A stretch of DNA of 54,216 nt, taken from Rhodocyclaceae bacterium (GTDB lineage: Bacteria; Pseudomonadota; Gammaproteobacteria; Burkholderiales; Rhodocyclaceae). The position numbers and the translations under genes were made by a program. Shown in pieces: positions 54,074-54,216 of the stretch. The first letter of the stretch is position 1. Each line of letters begins with the position of its first letter. Under the pieces are notes generated by a model. It ran no database searches. It had not been told where the DNA came from and worked only from the letters and a program-made list of their open reading frames with translations. The stretch spans positions 1 to 54,216 of the forward strand of contig JAGRFZ010000060.1 of NCBI GenBank assembly GCA_020445785.1, in the 5' to 3' direction.

Positions 54074-54216
54074 TCAGGCCCTGAAGAAGAACCACAGGAA
54101 GAGCACCACCCCGATAATCATCATGAACGCGTACATGTAGATGTGGCCGCTCTGCAGCAGTCGCGACACCTGAGCGAGCACGCCGACGACGTAGGCCGAT
54201 CCATTGACACCGACGC
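54074..54216 (-). CDS. nuoL: NADH-quinone oxidoreductase subunit L, C-terminal end (cut by window)
   Basis: Only the last 46 or so residues are visible, translated from the minus strand: a hydrophobic helix with VLAQVSRLLQSGHIYMYAF followed by a final helix ending LFLWFFFRA and a TGA stop at 54076-54074. The position 71 bases upstream of nuoM and the sequence fit the end of NuoL; the rest lies beyond the window. Confidence 0.9.
   Translation of the reverse strand, partial: VGVNGSAYVVGVLAQVSRLLQSGHIYMYAFMMIIGVVLFLWFFFRA

Overview
The window is a high-GC, densely packed chromosomal segment that looks betaproteobacterial. The best clues are the housekeeping order leuS–small lipoprotein–lptE–holA–proA at the left end, nuoL–nuoM–nuoN followed by a NUDIX gene at the right end, and the style of the signalling genes (GGDEF, hemerythrin and SulP proteins). 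A Rhodocyclales/Azoarcus-type organism would fit, but this is inferred from gene content and not from a marker phylogeny. I see no rRNA, tRNA, CRISPR array, transposase or prophage.

Layout. 0–6.3 kb: housekeeping genes on + (end of leuS, a lipoprotein, lptE, holA, proA, a chalcone-isomerase-like protein, ogt, xerD), several joined by overlapping start and stop codons. 6.5–10.2 kb: small genes, namely a bacteriohemerythrin, a divergent marR/rhodanese pair sharing a promoter with two palindromic operators, an acetyltransferase, a small secreted protein and a methyltransferase. 10.2–17.7 kb: a catabolic island. A divergent RpiR-type regulator faces a TRAP transporter (small and large membrane subunits, then the binding protein), followed by 2,3-diaminopropionate ammonia-lyase, an M20-type N-carbamoyl amidohydrolase and a nitrilase-type N-carbamoyl-D-amino-acid hydrolase. 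Two 30-bp direct repeats lie between regulator and transporter. 17.9–21.7 kb: two crotonase-fold proteins flanking an NDP-forming acyl-CoA synthetase. 22–27 kb: a small YCII-like protein, an EamA permease and SulP transporter, a secreted protein, a MOSC protein and a DUF488 protein.

27–36 kb is rich in signalling: a membrane hybrid histidine kinase, a diguanylate cyclase with a complete C-terminal hemerythrin domain, a DUF533 protein, a chemoreceptor whose sensor-like domain is C-terminal, and a divergent hemerythrin lacking one iron ligand. 36–45 kb holds a TlpA-like thioredoxin, an acetyltransferase, a 1349-residue secreted protein with five tandem beta-sandwich-like repeats and a clan GH-A hydrolase domain, a lipoprotein gamma-glutamyltransferase, a cupin and a sugar-phosphate nucleotidyltransferase. 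45–50 kb holds a cupredoxin overlapping an ethylbenzene-dehydrogenase-gamma-like protein, facing two tandem diguanylate cyclases that each carry a periplasmic CXXCH haem c motif. 50–54 kb: NUDIX hydrolase, an intrinsic terminator, and nuoN, nuoM and the end of nuoL on the minus strand.

Main hypotheses. (1) The 11–17.7 kb operon imports and degrades a carbamoylated 2,3-diaminopropionate (albizziine- or diureidopropionate-like), releasing carbamoyl groups and then giving pyruvate and ammonia, under RpiR control. (2) Several proteins here link iron or haem sensing to c-di-GMP, including two tandem cytochrome-c-type cyclases beside periplasmic redox proteins. (3) The 1349-residue protein is a multi-repeat secreted glycosidase. 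The functional links are inferred from domains and gene order.
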